Shown here in pieces: positions 1 through 10,943 of a stretch of DNA of 64,000 bases. The translations under genes and the position numbers were made by a program. Where the stretch lies: NCBI RefSeq assembly GCF_014851395.1, contig NW_024040707.1, positions 10,390,187 through 10,454,186 on the forward strand, in the 5' to 3' direction. This stretch comes from Micropterus salmoides (Eukaryota > Chordata > Actinopteri > Centrarchiformes > Centrarchidae). How positions within the stretch are numbered: the first letter of the stretch is position 1; every line of letters starts with the position of its first letter. The notes beneath the pieces are model-generated. The model saw only the letters and a program-made list of their open reading frames with translations, did no database searches and was not told the DNA's origin.

Positions 1-605
1 TATAAGTGAAAGTGTTCTCAGAAGAGCTTCTAGAAGTTAGAGAGGGACGCCCCTGCTCTGATGGCATGTGGTAGCTCGTTCCACCATCGTGGTGTCACAG
101 ATGAGAACAGCCGGGACTGAGATTGCTTTGTGTGTAGGGATGGCAGAGCCAGGCGGCGTTCGTTGGAAGAGCGTAGTGGCCGAGAAGGAACAAACTTCTA
201 TTATGGAGTTTAGGTAGAATGGTGCTGACCCAGTATTCACTCTGTGTGCAAGCATTAGTGACTTGAATCTGATTTGGGAGGCCACGGGTGGCCAGTGGAG
301 GTCGCTGAGTAATGTAGTGACATGAGGCCTTTTGGGTTGATCAAAAACCAGACGCGCTGCTGCGTTCTGACCCATTTGTACGGGATTCACTGCACAAGCT
401 GCAAGACCCACTAGGAAAGCATTGCAATAGTCGAGGCGAGAGATAACCATGGCCTGTACCGGGGCTGGGTGGGATACTGAGTGAGGTAGGGCCTGATTTT
501 TTTTGATGTTGTATAGAGCAAAGCGGCACGACAGAGAGACAGCAGCAACATCGCCTGAAAAGGACAGCTGGTCATCAATCATGACACCCAAGTTTTTCAC
601 CTCCC
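1..605 (-). mobile_element. L2/CR1-clade LINE, reverse transcriptase 3' part
   Basis: The minus strand from about 600 to 37 reads as the C-terminal part of a non-LTR reverse transcriptase. Visible blocks are NLGVMIDDQLSF, SRLDYCNAFLVGL, QNAAARLVFDQPKR and DLHWPPVASQIRFK, which are the usual thumb-region motifs of teleost L2 elements. The YADD catalytic box is not present, so the copy is 5' truncated and inactive. The 3' end lies at or beyond the window edge. Confidence 0.85.
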
Positions 606-1005
606 TGTTGGTGATGGAAGAAGTATTCAGATCCTTTATTTAAAGAAAAGTACTAATACCACACTGTGAAAATTCAAAAATTCTAGTGAAATATGTATGT
701 TTTAATTGTTTAATGAGCTTAGGAAGTAGGAGGATTTTCTCAATAAAATCAATATCTATATACTAAATTTGGAGATTCATGGTTTTCACTGAATATGAAT
801 ATGAAAAAATATGAATTATATTAATGTGAAAAGTAACTTAACTAAAGCTGTCAGACAAATCTAGTGGAGTATAAAGTGCAATATTTGACTCTGAATTGTG
901 GTGGGGTAGAAGTATAAAGTTGCAACGTGGAAATACTCAATTAAAGTATAAGCACCTTGAATATGTACTTAAATACAGCACTTGTGCAAATGTACTCCGT
1001 TACAT
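606..1005. repeat. Teleost interspersed repeat (class uncertain)
   Basis: The stretch opens with GGAAGAAGTATTCAGATCC and ends with a run of short TACTTAAATACAGCACTTG-like words. I recognise this wording from a very common percomorph interspersed repeat usually labelled a non-autonomous DNA element. No coding capacity is visible. The right end abuts the F-box 3'-flank duplicate that starts near 1005. The family label comes from memory. Confidence 0.5.
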
Positions 1006-2030
1006 CACTAAGACATTTTCATATGAAGGCATTAGTGGAACGATGAAGAGCAGTAACCTGACCTCCATTAGGAATAAAATCCATCTCAGTATTACTGACC
1101 TATTTATGTTGTCAACATCAAAACATTTCTTAACTATTTAGAAAGGGATTCACTTTGTGAAAGCTTAACAGTGTTGCATTATTAGCATCAATGGAAATTG
1201 TCTTTTCACTGCTGCTTTGCACTGCTCAATAAGGTTTAATGCAGAAAAATTGCTGGTTGTTATCAAATAATCTGTTTGATTTGAAATCATTTTATCTTTT
1301 GAATTTTATCAGTCCTGTGTCTGCTCTGTTTTTTTTCTTAAATATTTTATAAACTTTGTTCATGTGACCAAGTCAGTCACCACCACTGTATTTAAAATTA
1401 GGGTTATAGGATTATTGAGATCTATATGTTTTATACAGTGCATATTTGATGTCCCACTGAATAAAAGAAGACTCCAAAATAACTTGATCTCTCATTTGAT
1501 TTCAGCTTCACCTCAGTCTTTCTAAATCTCAGTATCATTAATAATCTACACATTTTAATCAGTCATGTAATTATTATTATTTTTTTTACTATATCTACAA
1601 ATCACATTCAAACCCACCAACTAGGTGTGGACAACGAAATCCAAATGGTACTTATTCTTGTGTTCAAATGTCTTCTGACTGACAAACATGTTGTTTCTTG
1701 AATTTACAGTAACTAGCCATATTTGTTGAAATGGCTGAACTTGCCTGTTCTTTTGCCCATGAACCAGAAGTTCTCTTTAAGGAAGAATATAGGAGGATTT
1801 GTTGTTAATGATACCCGCTATATACCGAAATCAGCACAGGCAGGCGGAGTCAGAAGCAAAACTGACGTTCTTTAGCTGAATAACAAGCGCATCCTCGCTC
1901 AACTGATAAGAATAATAAACGTCTTGTGGGAAGTATGACAATTGACACAGAGGTCCAGAAAGTGACTGGCCTTTTAGAGCAATTGGTGTTCATTCGTTAA
2001 ATTTAGAGTTAAAGATAATGTGTCTTTGCC
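1005..2030 (+). repeat. Relic 3' flank of a third F-box gene copy, joined to promoter-side duplicate
   Basis: Bases 1005-1720 closely match the sequence after the stop codon of the first F-box gene (10978-11575), including GTGGAACGATGAAGAGCAG, the AATAAA at 1460-1465 and the stretch ACTTGATCTCTCATTTGATT. Bases 1730-2030 match the upstream region of the second F-box gene (12186-12590), for example TTAAATTTAGAGTTAAAG. The block is therefore a 3' flank followed by the upstream side of the next copy, as expected in a tandem array. No F-box coding exon lies left of it inside the window, so that copy is either further left or lost. Confidence 0.8.
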
Positions 2031-2057
2031 ACGCAATTGTTTTTCCTGCCAGAGTTT

Positions 2058-2132
2058 CGACAAGTCCCACCCTCCTGTGCTCTGATTAGCTAGTACTCAT
2101 CACTTATGATTGGATGCTAGCTGTTAGGGCTG
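2058..2132. repeat. Left member of a ~70-nt inverted repeat pair
   Basis: The stretch CGACAAG...CTCCTGTGCTCTGATTAGCT...GATTGGATGCTAGCT is present in reverse complement, with scattered mismatches, at 6126-6198. The two copies bound a 4.1-kb segment absent from the homologous position of the second F-box gene. They contain CCAAT-like words (TGATTGGATG), so they may belong to a widespread fish repeat. Confidence 0.65.
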
Positions 2133-2200
2133 TCTTTGGTGATTGGATGTTAGCTCTACAACAGGCCGCTAACCGTGCTGGGTACGATTGTAGCCGCAGA

Positions 2201-3022
2201 CAGTGTTGTGCAGTAACACGTTACTGTAAGAATATTACTTTTCCCAGTACCTAGTAGTGTAACGGATTACTTTTACAAAACAGTAATATTATTACAATTA
2301 CTAATCCAAGTAATGCTGCATTACTGTGTTACTGAATGCACCATCCTTGAGATGAATGCACGACTGCGCTGCAGGTCAGCTGTCAGCCAAAAAGCTAAGA
2401 GAAGAATGGAGAATGAGATATATAGGCATTCTTTTCACAGATTTAAGTGTCCCCATTATTGTGTCACAGTCTAAGATGTAAAGAACATTGTCGTCCATTG
2501 TAAACTCTGCAAAAACCAGCAAAATGCTTTCAATCGTGAACAATTCTACATTTATTTAAAGAAGCATCTGCTGAAGCAGCACAGCAACATGAAACTTACA
2601 GAACAAAACTACCGGTGATGCTTGGACTCGCTGAGAGAGAGTCGCGTTAAGCAACGTAACGTTTTGTAAAGATACTGAATACTGCCTTTATAAATATGTG
2701 TGCAGAAAAACAGTAGTTCAAAAGTTGGCATTTACTTGCTTTATTTTTTTATTTCAGCTGGTGGCGCTAAGAAACGTATGTTTTGTGAAAACTGTAGCTC
2801 ATTGCTGCTGTTAGGAATATGAAATTAGTTAAAGATGGGAGAGACTGCTGTTTTTTTGGGGGGGGGGTAGTGAAAGTTATATAGTTACGTAACGAGTAAC
2901 GTAACTTACTTTTATCACCCACTAATAATAAGTAAAGTAATATAATTACTTTTTAGAGGAGTAATACGTTACTGCTAAAACTAGTAACTTAATACAATTT
3001 CTGAGTAACTTGCCCAACACTG
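2201..3022 (+). mobile_element. hAT-type DNA transposon remnant with 8-bp target site duplication
   Basis: The left end is CAGTGTTGTGCAGTAAC and the right end, reversed, is CAGTGTTGGGCAAGTTACT, the usual fish hAT terminal inverted repeat. The flanks are GCCGCAGA (2193-2200) and GCCGCAGG (3023-3030), an 8-bp duplication with one mismatch, as the hAT superfamily makes. Inside, 2484-2595 reads as a BED-type zinc finger: HCKLC, then KKHLLKQH with the two histidines spaced as expected. The rest of the transposase is missing, so the copy is non-autonomous. Confidence 0.85.
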
Positions 3023-3030
3023 GCCGCAGG

Positions 3031-4770
3031 GCCAACCTCTGTCGCCCACTGAAAGGTGAGGCTTGGGGGTAGGCATCGAATCACTGTTGGGAAGCTAGAA
3101 ACATGAACCCTCGCTACAACACAATCACATGTTGGAAGTGGATTTCCCCCATTAAATTAGAAGATTTAGGGACATTAACAGTTAACAAATTAACAAACAA
3201 ATTATGATACTGGCAATGGATAAAGTTAGCAGCACACAATATAAACAGGGGCAGCATATTGATTCATTTTAAAATAGGTATTTTTGGGGAGTTGTATTTA
3301 ATTGTATTTCAATATATTAATCGTGCGAGTATGAATAAAAGATTTAAAAACCTTATTTATTTATTTTTGTGAGGGGTTGGGGATTTACCCCTAACATTAA
3401 AAGTAATATACTATCATATAAAAACAATCTTCATAGTAAACATTAATTATATTAGAGAAGTAGACTCGTGGTGGAGGAACAGTGATGCTAAAGAGTACTG
3501 AGTGGAATAAAATGGAATGTAAATGCCTATTATAATATACCATTTAAAAGAAATCATCCCTAAAATGTTCCCTTTCCCTTCTCTCAGTGTCTGCATCCCT
3601 TCTTTCTTCCCTTCTTAGCTTATGAGCTTATTTTCCACACAACAATTCAGGTTTATTTACCCACATTAATACATCATAGTGACTGAATGCACCATATTGG
3701 TGAACTCTCAATTCTCACTGGATATGTTTACACTAGTTACATAATTACTTTGTACAAATTCATAGAACATAGTTCCTGTGTGTGAGAAGTGTTTGAAAAA
3801 ATAAAAACATTCACTAACTAACAAACTATCTAGTAACTGATGCCAACATCAGCAACAAAAGCTGTTAATGAAGATCCAAAACTTAACAATGCATAACTGT
3901 CTCCATCAAACCTGTAGCTGTTTACAAGAAAAGTTGAATTAAGGGCAACTGGACTTCTTCTGAAACTACAACATAGTCCAGTTGCTCAAATTCAACTTTT
4001 CTTGGATAACCATGACCTGGATGAATCTTTACAGATGTGTAGGTTTGTCTAACACTTTCTCTCTCTTGTTCTCCCTCTCTCAGCACAAGAATCACAGGGG
4101 GGTTCAGTGGAGCCTGAATATTATCTGCAGTGATGTTTTTAATAAACCAAACATTAAGCCAGTGATGTGTTCTTTCTTTGTGGAAAAAGTAACTCACATA
4201 TTTTTTGTTGTTAGCCTCTTTCGTGATTGAAAGTTTGCTCCTGTTGACCTGATTCAACCATTTTGTCCTCCTCTCCATTCATACTCCTTTTTCTGACCAA
4301 TGCAGCAGCATCTCCACACAGCACAATAAACCGTGCTGTAAGACAGTACACAGGCACAAACTACTTAACATGCTGATTTCTGAGTTTATTGGAGATTTAT
4401 TAAATACATGACAATCATTGATAATCACCTGTCTGTTCTATCTGAAGTCATAATTACATTACATTAGTCATTAAAATCAATTAACCCTGGTACCATGGGA
4501 TTACTAAAAGGAATGTTAGAAAGATAAATCTGATCTGAATTTTAAACGTGTTTTCAAGAGGAACACATTGTCCAATGTAAGGTTAGCCAAAAAATGTCAA
4601 CAAGGTAGGTGATTGTAGCTGTTACTGTCAAATATATATGTCCTCCTTTTTAAAAAATAGTAATGTAACTATATACACATGTGCTATACAAATATTATAA
4701 ACCAACGTTTTTATTGTATAAATTACCAAAATTTGCTTAAAATCGCCATTTTGTTGTTTCTCTCATTCAT
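3031..4770. other. Repeat-flanked DNA without recognisable gene
   Basis: AT-rich sequence between the hAT element and the L1 fragment. A minus-strand reading frame of 118 residues (3922-4278) is open but has no family I recognise and overlaps a plus-strand frame of 82 residues. I see no splice-supported gene here. Confidence 0.5.
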
Positions 4771-4774
4771 TTTT

Positions 4775-5980
4775 TGATTTTTGATTTTTTTTATTGGTAT
4801 AGTCAGAATTCACAAAAATATCAGTGCTAACAGGAAACAGAGCACGTAAGATGACAAAAACAACTTTAGGGAGAAGAAAATAAAGTAAAATAATGATAAT
4901 AAGAAATGATAATAGGTAATAAATAAAATAGCAAAGGATAAAGAAACAGTAAGAAAAACAGATGATCTGTGGTCTCTGTCCTCATCACAGAATATACAGT
5001 TAGTTGGATCAAAGTTAAATCTACGTGAGAGGAGTTCTCTTGAAGGATATATGTCATTAAATACTTTGAAGTGAAGCTCTTTATCTTTTGGTGATAAAGG
5101 TAACTTTAAGAAATCTGTAGTTTCTTCAGAGAAGAATGATTGAAAATAAGAGAAGCAGCATTTCGGCTGTGTAGCATTGGGTATAAAGTCAGAGTAAAGA
5201 GATCACAGAACACTTTGTTTGACAAAGACTTAATGCAGAACTGGTGACCAGCAATCATCAATGAAGGAAGAAGAGGGGGGGTTAAACATATGAGGTAGTG
5301 CATTTTTTGACATTAAAAGGAAGGCAGATGGGACACTTTGGATAACCATACATCACAATGTTTACGATTGCACTGGAAATTAAATTTTGTACCAAAATCT
5401 TCAAAGATAAAACATTTCCATAGTTGTCCAGTAAATGTGTGACAGACAAAATGTTGTTTTCCATACATTCATTAAAATACAGGGACCAGGTGGGTACATC
5501 ATGGGGAGTAAAATTGTGTTCGTACAGTAGTTTCCAATATAACAGAACTTGTGAATTAAATGCAGACAGTTTCATAGAAAGTTTTGGAACATCAAAATCA
5601 CAGCGTAAAAGTAAATACCTTAAACACTTCCCTGGAGACACAATACCAGAAGCTTCTACTGTTTGCTCTGTTTGCTAAGCATCTTAACCATTTAGTCTTT
5701 AAGGTTCCATTTATACAATCAAAGTCTATGGCTTGTAGCCCACCATCTCCATAGTCTTTCACTATGGTCGCTTTTTTCAGATAATGGCGTTTTCTTTTCC
5801 AGATGTTATCAAAGTTTAATGTATTGATGGTTTTGGCAGCTTTGTTGGGGATAAACAGAGAAAAGTAAATGCATCTTGAAGGCTTTCCATTTTGGTTACA
5901 TAAATGCGACCAAACAGAGAAAGATCTCTATTTAACCATCTGTCTAATCTTGATTCTCTCACTCATTTTCAGTTGCCCGA
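4775..5980 (-). mobile_element. L1-type LINE, ORF2 C-terminal fragment
   Basis: Read on the minus strand from 5980 down, the sequence gives scattered L1 ORF2 3' motifs in shifting frames: FGRIYVTKMESLQ, KDYGDGGLQAIDFDCING, LYWKLLYEHNFTPHD and ELHFKVFNDIYPS. These are the post-RT region and the C-terminal domain of fish L1 (Swimmer/Tx1-like) elements. A T-rich tract at 4768-4795 is consistent with the element's poly(A) tail in reverse. Multiple frameshifts and stops show it is dead and 5' truncated. Confidence 0.85.
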
Positions 5981-6125
5981 CTAGGACTTACGGGAACTAT
6001 CTGCGGTCTCCATGAACCACGTGACGATGAAGCATTTTGGACTTTTGGACCCACTGACGCGACTCTCTCTTTGAAGGGCTCTGGGAAAGACCTATTTCAC
6101 GGCCCTGACCTATGGGAAAGTCTCA

Positions 6126-6198
6126 TAGCTAGCATCCAATCACAAGGAGGAATGGAAGTGACGACTACTAGCCAATCAGAGCACAGGAGCGCTTGTCG
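6126..6198. repeat. Right member of the ~70-nt inverted repeat pair
   Basis: AGCTAGCATCCAATCA and CCAATCAGAGCACAGGAG, ending in CTTGTCG, are the reverse complement of 2058-2132. The copy sits immediately upstream of the promoter-homologous block of the first F-box gene. The adjacent 5985-6120 also has the look of an interspersed fish repeat. Confidence 0.65.
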
Positions 6199-6199
6199 T

Positions 6200-6396
6200 T
6201 TCCTTAAATCTCACTTCCGTGTTGTGTGAGGTCGGAAATAAAGAATTGTGGCCGTATACACATGGTGGCTATATAAGGCATTATATGTTAGTGTATCCAT
6301 GTTAATGTAGAGGAGACAATTATGTTATTTGGCTGTCCTGCTTGTAAAAACGTCGCTAGTCTGGGTCTGTCCCAGGCATGAAGAGGAAAGCTGAAG
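6200..6396 (+). promoter_or_regulatory. Promoter and 5' leader of F-box gene 1
   Basis: This block aligns with 12625-12803 upstream of the paralogous gene: TTTCCTTAAATCTCACTTCC, then a TATA-like TATATAA at 6270-6276, then GGCTGTCCTGCTTGTAAAAA before the start codon. The TATA-like word is kept at the equivalent place in both copies, about 120 nt before the ATG, so the two genes probably share one core promoter type. An extra ATG at 6378 is out of frame with the chosen start. Confidence 0.55.
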
Positions 6397-9300
6397 ATGG
6401 GTGCAACTCACAGCTCAAGACACAGTGTGTCGTCAACGTCGCTGTCACAGGAAGATGTAAGTGCTTTAAGTTACGTGACATCCCAACACAAAGTATATGC
6501 AATGCTGACGGAGCTTCACATAACTGCAGCCAGTAGAAAATTTAAGTGGATTACAACCAACTATCACTTGGTGCAAGTTTCATTTTAACACTTTTAAGAT
6601 CATGCAGTCTAAATTCTTTCGACATGTGCATGGGGAACTATGTTAAAGCCTATATGTCAACCAAATTGAAATGTCACAACCTGTTAAATCGTCTGTTATT
6701 GTGGACTTCATTTCTAATTATCCGGCTGCTTGAAACTTTTAAATATTTGATAATGGCTGATCTCTTTGATTTCTGTAAGGCTAGACTGTTTTATTTTGGT
6801 GAGGCGCACGTTCAGTCTGAAGGACCCACTTTCACTTTAGAAGAGGAAACCCTATTTTATACAGTCTATGGGAAAAACAAACAAAACAGAAATCATAAAA
6901 AAAAGAAAATATACACAACCAAGGAACAAAAGTTTTGTTAAATTGTTTTAACTGTATAATGCTGAGACAACATGCAGATGTTTTTTTTTCCTCTTCAACA
7001 AATTAATTATGACGCGAATGTTTCACATGCTCACTAAAAAGCATGTGCTGTAGTGTGTGCGTTCTGGTGTTTGATCTGCATCCTTCAACATATGGAAGCT
7101 TATATTCATTTCCCCAGTATCTTCAGGCAGAGGACATTTAGGGCACTTGCGTTTTCTGACTGCTTTTTCAGAGGTTCAAGCAGACAATTTCTACTGTCAT
7201 TCAAGATTTCTTTCAAGGTAAAAACTCTTACTTCAACTTAAAATAAAGCATTGCTGCAAAAAACAAAAACGTCCACACAATTGTATTTTGTTGTCAAAAC
7301 CACAAAAGAGGAAGTGATTATGTGAGTAAATGTTGCCACCATGACTGAGATCTATTTTAGCACTGCTATCAAAGTATTTATTTATGGGTTTTTTTGCTGC
7401 TATCAGAGCACTATAATCTGGCCGCGGGTCAGATTTTATTGCTGACTGGCAGTTTTGGCAATAGGCCATAATCCCCGAGAGAAGTAACATGTTTCCCTTG
7501 TCATTGTTGTAAAATATGTAACATTAGTTGGATTGTAACTTCATGTAATGTTATTCTCCCACACTGTATTTTGCTAAATTTGCTAATTTAACAAAGTGAG
7601 AGAATACTTGATCCTCATCTGGCTCTTTGCCTTTGTAAACTAAATCTATTATGTGGTTTATAATGGACTGTGGAGTAAGTATGTACACACCACAGAAAAA
7701 TAAAATCAGATCCGAAAAATAATTGTCCCAGGCTGTAACATTTCTATAGCTTTTAAAAATTATTGTATTATTCCTACCGTTTGTGTGTGTTTAATGGTAT
7801 CGGTAACACTGGTATTAGGTGGTTTAGATTCTATTATTATGTAAGCACTAGGGGGCATTGCTTCAAACTAAAGTGATTATCCAGAGTTTGAGCTTATCAA
7901 GTGTTCTTTTTGTTTTTGTCAGTTCTTCCCTTTTCCTCTGGAGATCCTGGAGGAGATCTTCCTGAATCTTCCTCCTGATCAGGTGGTTTGTATTTGTCAG
8001 TTAGTGTGCCGTCAATGGAAAGAAGTGGTTGACAGTGAGACTCTGTGGAGAGAGAGATGTAGAAGAGAAGGATATCACCTCCGCAATGCTTCCAAAATAC
8101 CCAGAGACTGGAGGTTGTTTTACTTCTTGTGCAAGAAGAGGAGAAATCTTCTCAAGAATCCAAGAGGAGAACGTAAGAAGCCACAAAACTAACTTTACTC
8201 AACAGTTAGTGACATTAACACCATTACAACATGATTTCTCTCACAACCTTTGTTGTGGAATTTATCATTTAAGTGAGTCTTCCTCTTTGTTCTTACAGAA
8301 GACCTGAATGGCTGGCAGATTTTGGAAAATGGTGGTGACAGATGGGAAGTACATGGCATTAGAGTGCCCCATCCAGATGAGTCAGTCCAGAAAAACTTTG
8401 TGACCTCTTACTTGTGAGTATTCACCAGGAGGGATGCAGAAAACATAGGGCATCCATTTTATATAGTACATTCATATTAAGAAGTAGCTAAAACATGTTT
8501 TTTTTGTTGTTCAGCATGTGCAGGAAGTCGCAGCTGATTGATTTGGAGAAAGAAGGTTATAACCCATCATTTATGGATCACTTCCAGCCAGACATCAAAA
8601 TATCTGATTGGTAAGAAAAATACATATCAAGTACTGTGACTGATTTGTGTTGATTTTAAAAGGACTATTGAACTTATTTTTGTAGTTATGGCCAACATTT
8701 CTGTCAAGTATAAAAATGTTGAACCAACGAAGTTAATTGCTGAGATTTGAAGAACCGGGTTATCTTAACTGATGAACAAAATAATAAAGCAGAAATACCC
8801 TATAAAATATGCACACTCCCTGTATTTTTTAGTGTGCTGTGTTTACTGTACAGTCGTTAGACATAATATCCTTCCTTCTTACATTCAACACAAATCTCTG
8901 TTGTACTTAAGAAAAACCTAAAATAACTTAAACTTCTATGAGAACTGTTTTCATAATGTGTCAAAATAGAATCAAAAACATGAATCCAATTGCACATTCA
9001 ACACTCTGTTGTTGTAATAGTAATAATTTTATTTGTAGAGGAAACCAAGTTACAAAGTAAAACAAACATATGTAAAAATATAAATTCATTAAAATAAATA
9101 AAAAGAGGCCACTGAGTTTGCCTGCCTGAGATCTGGCTAGGAGTTCCACAACTGAGGGTCCTGAACAGAAAAGGCTCAGACATCTTTAGTGACAAGACGA
9201 GACTTTGGAACCATTAGTAGAGCCTTGCAAGAGGATCTCAGGCAACGGTCTGGCTTGTAGGGCGTTAACAAATGTACACAGATGTAGGCAGGAGCCTGAC

Positions 9301-10878
9301 CATTCAGGGCCTTAAAAACAAGTAGTAAAATCTTAAAATCAATTCTAAAACTCACAGGTAACCAGTGAAGGGCAGCTAGGATTGGTGTGATGTGGTCACT
9401 CCTCTTAGTGCAAGTTAAAAGCCTGGCTGCAGCATTTTTAATGAGCTGTAATCTATGAATATTTCCCTTACTAATTCCAGAATACAGAGCATTGCAGTAG
9501 TCGAGTCTTGAAGAAATAAAGGCATGGATTACCTTCTCTAAGTCAGCAGAGGAAAGGAATGGTCTAATCTTAGTTAGCTTTCTCAGCTGGACAAAACAGG
9601 ACTGCACTACTTTTGTCACCTGAGCATCAAAAGACAGCTCTGATTCAAAAATGACACCAAGGTTGCGAGCTTCTTTCTGAATGTTATCCGAGAAGACAGT
9701 GGTGAAGGTGGTGAAGTTTTTGAGGTAGCTAGTGCTGGTTCCGATGGGGGTACAAACAATGATTTCTGATTTTGTGTTGTTTAACTGAAGGACGTTATTA
9801 GACATCCAGGCTTTTATCTCAGCGAGTCAAGAGGGAATACCAGAGACATCGAAAGAACCAGGCCTTAACGGGACATACAACTGGGTGTCATCTGCATAAA
9901 AATGGAAATCAATATTATGAGTGTGAGTGATATTCCCCAGGGGTAACATGGATATGGTAACAGTGGCCCCAAGATCAACCCCTGGGGGACCCCACAAAAT
10001 AGAGGAGCATGAGAGGAGGAGGCTTCTCCAAGGATCATGGAAAATTACCTATTAGACAGATAGGAGACAAACCAATCCAGGGCCACATTACTGATGCCAA
10101 CATAGTTTTTCACACGGCTAATTAAAACATCATGGTCCACAGTGTCAAAAGCTGACCTTAGGTTGAGAAGAATTAAAACAGAGCACATGCCTGAATCAGC
10201 TGCAAGCAGCAAGTCATTGGTGCCCTTGATCAGAGCGGTCTCAGTACTGCGTAGATAGCGGAAACCTGATTTGAAAATTTTCAAAAATGTCATTATTGTT
10301 CAAAAAGGAGATTAACTGAGTTGAAACGATTATTTTCTAAAATCTTAGATAAAAACGGCAGCTTGGAAATAGGTCTAAAATTACTTAAAACAGTATGTCT
10401 AAAAAAAAAAAAAAACTGTATGCCTAAAAGAAATCAGTGACTAAGCATCAGTGTGGACGACGGGACGTGATTGTGTGTCTCTGTGTGTCTTATTCTAGGT
10501 ATTCACAGAGAACAGACTGTGGCAGTCAATACGAGATCCGTGTAGAGTTGTTGAATCAAAGAAAGAGACCTGTCCAGACATTTGCCCCTGAGACTGTTTA
10601 CTTAAAGCAGTGGGATGAGGAGAAATGGATCCAGGTATGAACAGAGCTCCGGTCATTTATCATTATGTTGATGTTTACAGGAGGTACAAAGCCCAAGGAC
10701 AACTCTAGACTTACTGATATATATTTTTCAGATGACCCATGTATTCCAGAACTATGGACCAGGAGTGAGATACATCCGTTTTATCCACGGAGGCAAGGAC
10801 ACACAGTTCTGGGCAGGATGGTATGGAATTCGTATTACTGACAGCTGTGTTGAAATATGTCCAGCAATGGACCTGTAA
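6397..10878 (+). CDS. F-box/FBA-domain protein, copy 1 (FBXO6/FBXO44-like)
   Basis: Six exons join in frame with GT-AG signals: 6397-6456, 7923-8172, 8299-8413, 8515-8610, 10499-10634, 10732-10878, giving 267 residues. After a short Ser-rich start (MGATHSSRHS), the F-box runs over about residues 21-65 (FPLEILEEIFLNLPPDQV, LVCRQWKEV) and the FBA domain fills the rest (MCRKSQLIDLEKEGY, HGGKDTQFWAGWYGIR). In the family, the F-box binds Skp1 of an SCF ubiquitin ligase, and the FBA domain of FBXO2/FBXO6 binds high-mannose glycans of misfolded glycoproteins. The TQFWAGW loop resembles FBXO6, so glycan binding is possible but inferred. Intron 4 carries an L2 LINE, which the paralogue lacks. An AATAAA lies at 11266-11271. 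The assignment among fbxo2/6/44 is not settled. Confidence 0.9.
9000..10330 (-). mobile_element. L2-clade LINE inside intron 4 of F-box gene 1
   Basis: On the minus strand 10293-10045 reads FKSGFRYLRSTETAL, LILLNLRSAFDTVDHDVL and DWFVSYLSNR (RT fingers and palm). The catalytic YADDTQLYVP lies at 9898-9869 in another frame, and 9805-9176 gives SRLDYCNALYSGI, QLIKNAAARLL and HWLPVSFRIDFK. Frameshifts separate the blocks, so it is inactive. The upstream endonuclease is absent. The 3' end is near 9000, where a T-rich word follows. The shorter intron 4 of the paralogue (16065-16540) shows this is a later insertion. Confidence 0.9.
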
Positions 10879-10943
10879 CTCTTTGGGATTCATGTAATGT
10901 CAGCTTTGCACCTTTTCAAGTCTCATTTTCTCTATATAATCTG

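Noticed and set aside
3922..4278. 118-residue minus-strand open frame
   Set aside because: No family recognised, overlaps an equally long frame on the other strand, no splice or promoter support. Left as unexplained rather than called a gene.
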